Source: Calycina herbarum
Lineage: Eukaryota; Ascomycota; Leotiomycetes; Helotiales; Pezizellaceae
Assembly (NCBI GenBank): GCA_001414485.1
Contig: LLEY01000087.1
Location: 1-64,000 of the forward strand
DNA: 64,000 bases
Direction of reading: 5' to 3'
The position numbers were made by a program, and so were the translations under genes. Position 1 is the first letter of the stretch; every line of letters starts with the position of its first letter. The notes under the pieces are model-generated. The model saw only the letters and a list, made by a program, of their open reading frames with translations, was not told the origin of the DNA and did no database searches. Below, one piece after another: positions 34,127-43,996 of the stretch.

Positions 34127-35097
34127 CAGACACGTGACAGTTTGAAGTACCAAAATCCGATTTATTTAGTTTCACTTGTTAAAAGAAGTGGTCATATTTC
34201 TAATTACGAAAGGCAATGTGAGTCTGACATTGTGTTAAAAGCTCTTCAACAACCCAACTCAAATTGTGCAAGGAGACTCAGAAAAATTAGAAGCAACGAG
34301 TCTCGATTATCCCAAATCCTTCTCATAATCGATTCAACCACTCGAGGGTTTTTAGAAGAATCTCGTAGTATTTCATCTGGATGTACGCAGGTTGAAACTG
34401 CGGAACGGTGACTCAAAAGTGAGTAGTTTTGGAGAACATAAATATAACTCTTAAAGAATTTATTAGTAAAATATTAGTCGTTAAAATTATAGACATAGAT
34501 TAAAAGTTATAACTAAAAGATCAGTTAGAAATATATTCTTCTTATAAAGTTCACCGTCTATTATTGTTGTTACATTATAGTATAATATATATTTACTAAG
34601 TCATAAAGCTACAAAGAGGGTGACTTGATTTTAGCCTATGCGCACGGAGTAGTGACAACCTCTGTTGGACTAACTCATCGCGTGTGCGCACGTAATTCGT
34701 GACAGTAGGGTATGAGTTAGAAAAAGAGTGAGAGTGTCACGGATGCCAGCAAGTAATAATGTATATGACAGCTTTAAATTGAATTGCCAGAACTTGAACT
34801 GTAGGTACAGGAATATCAAACTGAGAAGAGAATCTCAGAAAGGACTGGAGATATTTATGCCAACCCTTTGCCAAGGCTCATCATGTGGCTATGAGCCTTG
34901 CTGTGCCAGATTTGTACCGCAGATTAAATCTAGCTACCTTGAACATAGAATACCAAGCGCTCCAGCTGCGGAGATCCGATCCCCTGGCGCCCATTTCAGC
35001 ATACACCGAAGAATCGTTTTCACCTGCTCAGGTAGAAATTTTGATTTATCAACCGAGTCAGTCAAGTGTGTTAATGCGGTCAAATCAACCATGTGAA
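34127..35097. other. AT-rich intergenic region
   Basis: About 34430-34620 is strongly AT-rich and looks RIP-affected. The remainder is ordinary. Open frames of 60-122 codons are not supported by any motif or splicing pattern. Confidence 0.4.
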
Positions 35098-35830
35098 CAC
35101 CCCACATCGCATTAGGTCGAAGATGTGGTAAAACGAGTTCTAAAATTACAAGACCAGCCGCCTAAATATCAACTGATCGATCGTATGGCGTTGAACTTGT
35201 GAGGCGCTTAAGAGCAACTATTTCAGGGGCAAGATAGGCTTTTGTGCCAATTCCATGATCGGTAGAAGTTTGACTTTGTGTTGCTACCCCGAAATCGATA
35301 AGTTAGATGTTTAGAGGGGAGATAGAGACGGTGGATGTATTTCCCGGTTTGATGTCCCGATACATGACTCCTTTAGAGTGGATATATTTAAGGCCTTGAA
35401 GGATTTGAGTAGCGATTACGATACGAGAAGTTGAGTCGAGATTTCGTTGCATCGTTTTTTCAAAGGCTTCGAAACCCAGAGGGGAGAAAACAAGATATAC
35501 TTCCTCCACCTCTTGTTCATTTATAATTTCACCTGGTCTTCGAAGGTCGGTGATAAAAGTACAGATTCGAGGCTTGAGAGACCAGTTAGCATGTGTAGAG
35601 ATAGGTATGTAAATAGGGAAATTATATGTAGTGGTTTACAAATTAGACGCATCAGTTTCATTTCGTCGACAATTCTTTTTTTATTCCATCTTATGCTTTT
35701 GATTTTCTTAACGACAAACTCCCCCGATAGATCGATGCTAGTACAAACTATGCTCGTAGCTCCTTGCGAGAATAGAGCTTTGATAGTATAGCCCTCTAAT
35801 ATATAGTCACCAGGTATAGGTGTAGGATCT
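35098..35830 (-). pseudogene. protein kinase pseudogene with RIP-type stops
   Basis: Minus-strand sequence reads as a Ser/Thr kinase domain: a glycine-loop/lysine region (ILEGYTIKALFSQGATSIV, then GEFVVKKIK), LQGLKYIHSKGVMYRDIKPG with the catalytic loop (YRD), LIDFGVAT with DFG, and YLAPEIV. It is interrupted by a TAA directly before LIDFGVAT and a TAG in VDI*AAGLVILEL where a Trp is expected, both explicable by C-to-T/G-to-A change. A further frame jump or unrecognised intron lies between the N-lobe and the segment LKPRICTFIT. No intact start was found. It lies among AT-rich sequence and other relics. Confidence 0.75.
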
Positions 35831-36560
35831 AGGTGAGGTGGGATCTAAAGGTCTTAACCATCGGCTATCGGTTACATACCCCGCGCCTAGCGGTATGTTA
35901 TAAGCTGATTTATATAGGAAGTATTTAGAGAAATTTTCACACGATAGATGCAGTCTCTAAAGGTTATCGTAGAATCAAGTTCTATAATAGGTATAGTCTT
36001 CTTAGCTGCGATGGTATCGTTATTTAAAAACATTTCTTGTTTATAAGTTATCTGTAAGACACCTAAACTTAAAAAACAATATTAAATCGAGCATGCCTTC
36101 CCCTTATCCTGTATCTCTTTCTCGAGGCCTCGTCGTCTCGAGAAAGTAACAAGTCGACGCCGCCGTGTTCCATCTCAGGTCTACCTCTTCCAGCTACCCA
36201 CCTAAGAAGCGGGTTGCTAGGTAATCGACTAAGATTAAGAAAATAATAACCGGTCTAGGGCAGTAAAGCTGTATCAGAAAAGGATGCAGAGGTATTCAAA
36301 TCCACACCTGTAGGTGTTTCATTAACAATGTCGCTTAGCTAGAAATTCATATATTGAAGGCAGTGAGACCATTCGGCCTGTTCGCTTTAGGGTTTCGACA
36401 AAATTGACTCCACGGCGCCGCTAAAAGAGGAACGAGAGGCTGGACTATATATAATGATTTTCGCAAAATCTCCTTTGTCCATAGGGGGTTCCGGTAGTAA
36501 CAAGAAGGGCAAGTAGGTAGAGGGAGAATTTGGAATCGTGGAGGTTTCCAAATCATGAGG
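35831..36560. other. AT-rich intergenic relic
   Basis: Mixed composition with AT-rich stretches (about 35900-36080) and no readable gene. It may be degraded repeat DNA. Confidence 0.4.
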
Positions 36561-36670
36561 AGATGGAGATGTAGCAACTGCGGTGGAAGGTAAAACTTGA
36601 GATTGTGGTTCTGGTAGATGGAGATGTAGCAACTGCGGTGGAAGGTAAAACTTGAGATTGTGGTTCTGGT
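36561..36670. repeat. exact 55-bp tandem duplication
   Basis: Two adjacent identical 55-bp copies, each starting AGATGGAGATGTAGCAACTG, occupy 36561-36615 and 36616-36670. Absence of differences implies a recent duplication or polymorphic minisatellite. It lies about 180 bp upstream of the small NLS-containing gene. Confidence 0.85.
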
Positions 36671-36846
36671 AGAGGCATAATGTATGAATTTTAATAGTCT
36701 AACTTCAGGTTGACTTGTGTTATACCTAGGTGTTTGAACAGAAGTAGGCAAACACCAAGGCTCAAGCTAGTCCTTAACCAGAGCAGCCTGACTCCTAAGG
36801 CTACAGTAATCTTAGAGCCGCCCTCGTTCCTATCGGCACTATCACC

Positions 36847-37413
36847 ATGGCTGCGCAAACCCCAGAACCAGGTGCCTTCCCATATCCGGATGGTCTACGC
36901 GACCTCTACGTAAAGGAAATCGAAGAAAACATCTCTGCTGCGATAAAGAAACTCGAATCTATTATACCAACAACATCTCTTCCACCATGGAAGACCGAAA
37001 ATGAATTGTACCGGTCAGCATACCATTACATAATATCACTTGAGGCAGTAAATGGTATATACGATTTAACGCCAACACCACAATCCAAACCATCTTCGCC
37101 TCGTTCAGAATGTACCTATACAGCTTCATGTGGAACGCGCGCGACCGCCATCCCATCTAGCCCAAGCCCGATGATGATAAACAAGGAAGAAAATCGAGGT
37201 GACTCCACAGGCAGGCCTAGGGAACTTGGACCCAAGAAACGAAAAGTCACAGGTAGATTGCTCGCTTTCTTCTCTATCCTATATATCTAACTAACAATTC
37301 ATGATTTAGACATTGAACCCGACGAATCTCTTTCTTCATATCAAACCACGAAACGCACTTACACACATCCAACCCACAGTATGCGCCTCCGTCCTCGTAC
37401 TCGAAGGAGGTAA
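36847..37413 (+). CDS. small hypothetical protein with classical NLS
   Basis: Two exons (36847-37252, 37310-37413) join in frame to 169 residues; the 57-bp intron has a GTAGAT donor and double CTAAC-like branch (ATCTAACTAACAAT). The N-terminal 70 residues look like a short helical unit (LRDLYVKEIEENISAAIKKLESII). A Ser/Pro/Thr-rich linker follows, then GPKKRKVT (128-135), which contains the consensus monopartite nuclear localisation sequence PKKRKV. The C-terminus is very basic (MRLRPRTRRR). It is likely nuclear, but no DNA-binding domain or family was recognised. It sits isolated among relics, so it may be a lineage-specific or decaying gene. Confidence 0.5.
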
Positions 37414-38561
37414 CGCAGCGCAAGGAAGGGAACAAACGAAAGAAGCATAACAGGATTATCACTTCGATGGCTTTCGCACATATCTGCTGCTTGTATCATG
37501 AAAACAGCTCTTCTGGACAATGCGATGATGACAAACGAAGCAAGCATTTCATAAATGAAATCTCGTCAGCGGCACCACATACTTGTTTTGAGTATGCGAA
37601 AGTTCGTTTTCGGTAATAATCACGACGGCTACTATGCCGACTGATAGGGCGGTGGTGACGAGTGTGAGGGGGACGGGGGCGGTGGAGTAGACTGCTGAGT
37701 ATCTGCTTTTGTTTAAGAGGGAAGAGGGGAGTTCTTCTATGATAACATTTGGTTCTTCGACTTCGATATCAACACCAACAAACACCAGTAGCTCCCAAAC
37801 TCAGAACCTAGAAAACTCGGATACTGTTCTAACCACTGAAGTGAAAGCTGAGATTGGGATTGGTGTTATAATCGCAATTTGAGAAGTATTGGTGTTACGC
37901 TGTTCATTCCTTTTCATCGCCGGTCGAAGTCACGGGATGTTGATGAGAAGGGAGAAGAGGAAAGGGAGGCGATTCTTCTTCTGGATCAAGCTGATATTTA
38001 CCTTAAGCGACGTTCGAACCAAGACCTAGTCCGCAATAGTCTTTTCTCAGTCTTTCTCTACAAGTTGGAATATTACAAGGTATTATTCTTAATTACGAAT
38101 CGTGTTTCTCAGTTTAATAAGACAATTCTTAGCTATATCTACCTTATATAAAAATATAACACGTTTTATAATAGACTAAGTTTATACTAGGAGTAAAAAT
38201 ATAATTCTAAAAAGTACTAAAAAAGATAAAAGAAGTCAATTTTTATTACTTTCTTTACTCTATTAAAAAGCTTTTTTCGAAGTGGCTAAGCTGTGGGAAT
38301 GTGTGCTGTGGCTGTGCGGCTTAGTATCTCGACGAACCTAATACTTTAGGTGAACTTATTTATCTCTACTACTAGTAAACAACGCGGACCTTAGCCTGAT
38401 CTGCAAACATCTGTGATTGCTACTGCAGAGCTGGGCGTTTCTTTCGCATTATGGAAAGGCTGGATAGCGCAACTGACTGGAAGCTTTCAAGAAGGGATGA
38501 TGTGGTACATGATTACGTAAAGACTTCTCTACCCCCTTGTTGATTCGGGGAGGAGAAAAAC
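37414..38561. other. intergenic with possible membrane-protein relic and AT-rich tract
   Basis: Plus-strand 37740-38010 reads as a Ser/Thr-rich linker (TSISTPTNTSSSQT), then AEIGIGVIIAI, a TGA stop, VLVLRCSFLFIAG and basic residues. This is the layout of a fungal stalk plus transmembrane segment, but it is interrupted. About 38090-38290 is AT-rich. No intact gene was identified. Confidence 0.35.
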
Positions 38562-39348
38562 ATGGCTATGTACGTCGACGGAGGAATACAAATGATTTAC
38601 CGGTACTATCCTCCGGGTGTAAAGAAGTTTATTGCATCCGGAACTAGTGCCTTTATTGGAGAAGTAGATGAATCTACAGTTCTTAAATATCCTCGAGTGC
38701 CTGGCAGAGAGATAATTCGCCTTGAGGTCGAAAGAAAGCTTCTCGAAATCATCGGTCCACATCCTCAAATCATCGGTTTCAAGAGCTTTTCAGATACAGG
38801 GATCTATCTTGAGCGCGCTGTGAATGGTACTATCGCCTACCATCTACTTGAATCAGGCCTTCCGCCGCCTTCGACTCGCCAGCGATTATCATGGTGCCGG
38901 GAGGCTGCTGAAGCAGTTGCACACATCCACTCACGCCGGGTCCTTCATTGCGACATTCAACCCACTAATCTTCTCCTCGACGACAAGTTTCATCTTAAGC
39001 TAGCAGACTTCCAAGGGAGACATTTATCAGAAGATGGGCAAGTCCTCCAAGATGGTTGGAGCGGTGAGCCGTGCAGGTTTTTCTGCCCTCGAAATGACTT
39101 CCATGGTGCTGATATCAAAACCGACCTCTTTGCACTTGGGTGTAATTTCTATTTCATCATGGTGGGCCACGCTGTTTTCCCTGATATCATGGATGGAGAG
39201 GATAGGTTTCGAGAGAAAGTGGCTGCTAGGTTTGAGAAGCAGGAGTTCCCACAGGACATTCACGCTTAAATGCTGGAAAGGGCTCTATGGTTCTGCCGAC
39301 GAGGTAGTTGAAGAAATTAAGACTTTGGAACAAAAGCTTGAAGATTGA
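38562..39348 (+). pseudogene. fungal protein kinase (HCD/DFQ type), C-terminal frameshift
   Basis: An open frame 38562-39269 encodes 235 residues of a fungus-specific kinase-like family. Visible elements are VLKYPR with the candidate Lys42, EVERKLLEIIGPHP, VLHCDIQPTNLLLD (H129-C130-D131, N136), LKLADFQG (D149-F150-Q151 where DFG is usual), then GEPCRFFCPR, DIKTDLFALGC and FPDIMDGEDRF. The HCDIQP and DFQG variants are, from memory, normal for this family. The frame stops after QEFPQDIHA, but the expected end (LKCW...SADEVVEEIKTLEQKLED) continues in another frame to 39348. A small deletion therefore appears to have removed a few residues and shifted the frame. The first 235 residues could still be translated, so it may be a very recent pseudogene or a truncated active allele. 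Confidence 0.7.
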
Positions 39349-40110
39349 GGCCCGAGGGGAAGGGGGGGGGGGGGGGGGGGGGGGGGGTAATGGATCTCCG
39401 AGAGTCAAGGTTGGGGACGAGATTTGGTGGGTTGGATGTTGGCATTGTATGTTTCCGACCTGCTGTCGGTGAGGGGTTCGTGGGCGTTGGCAAGGTTTAT
39501 ATTCATGATAGTTCATTGGGTAGTAAGAAGATGAGATGAGTGGGTTGAGCTAGGGTATCTCTGGATTAGATTGGTCTTATGTTGCTTTGGGAGTTGCGGG
39601 TAAATCGTGGGCTCTTTCATCAATATCTCCTTAATCACTTAGCCATCAACCATCGTTCATGGAACTGGATTCCCCAAAATCTATTTACAGCTCTCATCTC
39701 CCAAGCTCGAAGGTCGAAGCCGATACTTTCAGAATCGCATAGTACCACTGCAAAAGGAAACAGGGGGGTGGGGGCCTTTCAACATTCAGTCTCAAATTTC
39801 AGGAATATAAACAAACAAATAGTTTCTTGACCTGGATCTCGACACCTCTCAACCTTCTTGCCTTCACATATTTTCTCCTCTATCTTCTTACCTATGTTAA
39901 ACATAGATATTAATTCTAGTATATATTTTAATACTAATAAATCTTAATTTATAATATCTATTAATACTTTATATAAGATTAAACTCTAGTATAATATATT
40001 TATCTTATATATTTCTAATCTCTCAATTATATCTCTTTTTACTAACTTTTAATAGTACTTTTTATTTATATTTAAAATTCTAGAATTATTATATTATAAT
40101 ATAACTACTA
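39349..40110. other. poly-G run followed by AT-rich sequence
   Basis: An uninterrupted run of 26 G lies at 39362-39387 directly after the kinase frame. From about 39890 to 40110 the DNA is AT-rich and RIP-like and leads into the Fot1/pogo element. No gene was seen. Confidence 0.55.
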
Positions 40111-41226
40111 ACGTGATCCATCACCGAGCTGCGCACATCACCGAGCTGCGTACTTTTACCGAATTTACTACCCTACTACTTTAACACGCGTTTTCTTCTT
40201 CTATAATGCAGGTCTAAACTTAAGAAGCACGAATTATATTAGCTATTAAAGCTATTTGAACATCTAAACGAAAATTAAGCCGTAGAAACGCTGTAAAAAT
40301 CTACAAAGTTCCTGAATCTACTCTTCGTCTTAGAATGAACGGCCGACCTTCTCGCAGCGATGCTGAACCCAATTGTTTAAAGCTAACGAAATTAGAGGAG
40401 GAAACAATTATTCGACATATATTCGATCGAGATTCTAGAGGGTTTTCGCCTCGGCTAGTTGATGTAGAAGATATGGCGAATTACCTCCTCAAGGCGCGCG
40501 GAGCAAAACGCGTCGGAAAGCGCTAGGTAGAACGATTCGTAGTTCGACGACCAGAGCTAAAGACGCGTTTCAATCGCGTTTACGACTTTCAAAGAGCCTT
40601 ATGCGAAGATCCTGAGTTAATTGGCGCGTGGTTTCGACTAGTAGAGAATATGCAGGTGAAATATAGTGTGGTAGATAGCGATTTCTATAACTTCGACGAG
40701 ACCGGCTTTATAATAGGTTAAATCTGTCTTGGAATGGTTGTTACTCGTGCCGATCGACGTGGCAAGAGTAAGGCAGTTCAACTAGGTAATCGAGAATGGG
40801 CGACAGCAAGGTATAGAGCGTTTAGCTTATGAATTGACTCTTGTCAATGCCGAGCTACGTACACTTCAAGCGGCAAATGAGGCACTTTCTAAGCGTCGTA
40901 GAGCTAAAAAGAATCGTATCCGTTAAGGAGGTGTACTTACTATAGAGGATGTACACGATATTATGGCTTAAGAGGAAGTAAATGAGCAGATACGACGCGA
41001 CAAGCGCTTTAGAAGGGTAAATCGTAAGGAAGGGGTTTCGACTGCGCAACGTTGTAGTACTTACGGAAAGACTGGTCATAATACGCGAACTTGTCAAGAA
41101 CTTGTAGATATATCTAGCTTATTAGAATCCGAAGAGTAATAAGTTTTATCTATTGTTGTGGTTGATTTATTGTATTTTGAAGTAGTAGAAGTCGGTAAAA
41201 GTGCGCAGCTCGGTGATGGATCACGT
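40111..41226 (+). mobile_element. Fot1/pogo-type DNA transposon, internally deleted
   Basis: Perfect 26-bp terminal inverted repeats begin ACGTGATCCATCACCGAGCT at 40111 and end at 41226, flanked on both sides by TA, the target of Tc1/mariner-pogo elements. The plus strand has transposase remnants: an HTH/CENP-B-like N-terminus (KIYKVPESTLRLR, LTKLEEETIIRHI, DSRGFSP, MANYLLKARG), then RPELKTRFNRVYDFQR, the first catalytic-core piece FYNFDETGF, and later a C-terminal zinc-knuckle-like CSTYGKTGHNTRTC. Several stops interrupt it, and the middle of the DDE domain is missing (1.1 kb versus about 1.9 kb for family members). The left end has an extra direct copy of ATCACCGAGCTGCGYAC inside the TIR. 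Confidence 0.9.
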
Positions 41227-41433
41227 TATACTTTTTTGTTTTTAAAATAAATTATACTAACTCTAATTAGAAAATTAGAGAAAAGTAGCTAAAAGTACTT
41301 AAATAAGCTTAATTTAAAATTTACGGTTTAGTCTATTCTGACTTTTTAGTATATCTAGGACGCTCTAATAATTAAACATAACCTTATAACACATAACCTT
41401 TATAGTCTTAAACAAAATATTTTTCTCGCTCTA
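41227..41433. other. AT-rich spacer downstream of transposon
   Basis: AT-rich sequence lies between the transposon and the invertase stop codon and probably includes the invertase 3' UTR. Confidence 0.45.
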
Positions 41434-43198
41434 TCACCTACTAGTAGTAACGTTCCCAAGTACAAGTCCCTCAGCATTGGCTTTTCCAGCCCATGTACTC
41501 TTAAGTCCCCAAACAGCAACACTAACAACAACACCCTCATTCAACCCCGCAGTCTTGATAGAAACTGTGTCTAAAATTCCCTCTGGGAAAAAGGTCATGG
41601 TACCAGTTGAGCGACCGTGGTCAAGGAAAACTTCTAGAATTGAGCGATCGATGACACCTTCGAGGGTAAAGGTACCGTTGGCATTGGTCGGGTTACCAAC
41701 ACTAAATTTATCCGAGAAGAAAGGATTCGTCTCGCCGAAACCAAGGACTTTTCCTCTGTTCATCCAGAAAGGGTTATCGCCTCCAAAGAAGAAGCCTCCG
41801 GAAACGGATTCTTGCGTTTGCGAAGCGGAGAAGGTGAAGTTTAATGTTCCTTTTGACAAAGTGTTGTTAGGGATGTTGGAGACGTTGCATTGGAAGTAGA
41901 TAGCTCCACTTTCTAGCGATGAATAATCAACATTAATAGACCCATTTCCTAGACTTGAGTTTTGAGCGAGAGGAGTTTGGAGAACTGGTGTCAAATCAAC
42001 GGGAACATCTAGCATATCCCATCCTGTTCGTGTGACTTTTGCGAGCTTGGTTTTGCGGGGGACGGTCATTGCTGAGCGCCATCCTTCGGATTGTCCGGTT
42101 GGGACGACTTGGGAGTATTCCCAGTTCGAGGCCCAGCCGATGTAGATCTGCTCTTCAGTTGGTGGAATTCCGTAGAAGAATTGGCCCGCGTAATTGTCCT
42201 TTGAGAAATCGGCGATTCGGGCTGCGTTGTCGAGGGGGGTAAAGTGTGTACCGTTAAAGTCTCCCGGGAAGTATTCTTGGATTGAACCTCCAAGGGGTGC
42301 TCCTGGGTTGATGGAAATGGCCAAAACCCATGCGGTGGTTCCTCCTTCGACTGGCATTTCGACTAAGTTGGGGCATTCGTATCTGGAATTGGTTAGATGA
42401 AGTTTAAATGTGCGAGATAACTAGAAGGAATAACTTACTGGAGACCAAGTAACCCATGACTGGTAAAGTTGGAAGCATGAGTCCATGTCTTCAAATCGGG
42501 AGAAGTGAAGAATCCAATAACGAACTCCTGAGAATACGCAATAACAGCGACCCACAAATCACCATACTTGATGACCTTGGGGTCTCTGAATTGAGTGGAA
42601 GCAGGGCTCAACGTCAAAACTGGGTTTCCAGAGTACTTCTCAAATGTGTAACCACCATCGACAGACCAAGCGAGATCCTGAGTTTGAGCAGTTGGTGTGT
42701 TGGTTGTGTAGATTGCAACCACGCCATTGTCTTGGTTAGGGAAGAACCCAGATGTGTTGTTTGTATCGATGACTACACTACCAGAGAAGATCTGTGAGTT
42801 CTCGGTTGCGTAGATGGCGATCTTTTGGTTATCCCAGTGGTACAAATCCTGGGAAGTTGCGTGTCCCCAGTGCTGGTTTCCTGCAACGATATCTGTTGGG
42901 TTGTCTGTAGAGAGTCAGTGGCTGACTTTAAGAAGTGGAAAGACAAAGCATCCATACATTGATAATACAAATGGTATGTGCCATTGGCGTCAAGGAAGCA
43001 TCCATTAGGATCGTTCATAAAACCGGAAGGTGGCGAAAAATGAGTTTGCGGTCTCCAAACACCATTATAATCTCCTGCCAATGGTTTGTCGGTTGGAACA
43101 CCTTCATCAAACACCTTGGTGGAAGTGGCGACAGATGATGTAGTCGAGGAGGACTGGGCAGCCACAGCCACAGCCATGAAAAGTGCACCGAAAATCAT
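41434..43198 (-). CDS. GH32 invertase (beta-fructofuranosidase), secreted
   Basis: Three exons (43198-42958, 42904-42439, 42382-41434) join in frame to 551 residues. A short hydrophobic N-terminus ([15 protein letters not shown]) looks like a secretion signal. The three GH32 catalytic motifs are present: NDPNG with nucleophile Asp63 (SGFMNDPNG), FRDP with Asp188, and YECPN with acid/base Glu238. The C-terminal beta-sandwich is recognisable, including [12 protein letters not shown]. Many Asn-x-Ser/Thr sites indicate an extracellular glycoprotein. The enzyme hydrolyses sucrose (and possibly fructans) to monosaccharides outside the cell. Introns are 53 and 56 bp with GTATGG and GTAAGT donors. 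The upstream region is GC-richer and includes a plausible TATATA (about 43281). The 3' end is only about 200 bp from the Fot1/pogo element. Confidence 0.95.
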
Positions 43199-43764
43199 GA
43201 TGAAAAAGTACAGTAAAGGACTTCTTGAAATCTGGACTCGTGGAATGAGCTGCCCTTCGAAGAGATCTGCAGATTCATCTTTATATACTCATCCCCAGTA
43301 CCGGGGTTGGGGAAAAAAAGGTCACCAGGGTCCAGAACTAGATTGAACCTTCTCCATCCCCAAGAAAGACGTTTCCCCGCTTTCCGGGGCCAATTCCCCT
43401 CAAATGCGGGGATGGAGACGGGGGTGCTTAAATTTTAGAATGAATTTGTACTCAAACATTCATGGACAAGAGCGATATGCAGGGAATATCGGTAGAAGCC
43501 GAGGGACTACATCGGAGCGATTAATTCAACGAACGGCTTAGCGGCTTCCCTACCATGCGATGCACGTATCTTGGGCGTCGTGAGGCTGCCGAAAGTCGCT
43601 GGTCACTCTTATTAGTGGATTTCCAAGTGACGAAGCTGTCCCAGTTTGGGAAAGGTTGTTTTAATATCAGAATAACAAGACCGAAAATCAACGCGACTCT
43701 AATAATGATGGATACCGAGGGGTTGGGGAGGCCATGTAAAATTCTTGGTGGTTCCGGAGATGTG
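43199..43764. other. intergenic, invertase promoter region
   Basis: No gene was recognised. The first 100 bp upstream of the invertase contain a TATATA-like box and C/G-rich blocks such as CCCCGGTACTGGGG-type dyads (near 43292-43306), which could be regulatory; this is not proven. Confidence 0.4.
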
Positions 43765-43996
43765 ACCGCTCCCTAGACCGTCCTCGTGGTAGACATTAAA
43801 AGTGGCAGTGAATAGCTCGTTGCAATTATCAATTTGATTGTGCGGTAACACCTAGGTTGATGTTCTCAATTGTTCCAAGTGCTTAGGGGAATCACTTTGA
43901 ATTGCCCCAAAAAGCTAGAACAACGAGAGCTAAGTAGGCAAGGCAGGTGCGAACTGGTGTACTGCCGCTTTTAATAATCATGGCGAGACCATCCCG
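43765..43996. mobile_element. MITE-like element with terminal inverted repeats (copy A)
   Basis: The left end ACATTAAAAGTGGCAGT (43793-43809) is inverted at the right as ACTGCCGCTTTTAAT (43961-43975). Imperfect pairing extends outward through ACCGTCCTCGTGGTAG and CATGGCGAGACCATCC. It is about 230 bp, non-coding, and related to copies at 25.3 and 22.2 kb. It is a probable non-autonomous DNA transposon; no clear target-site duplication was defined. Confidence 0.6.

Noticed and set aside
31131..43198. Secondary-metabolite cluster linking the P450 and the other accessory genes
   Set aside because: No polyketide synthase, NRPS, terpene synthase or pathway regulator was found nearby; the interval holds relics and repeats.
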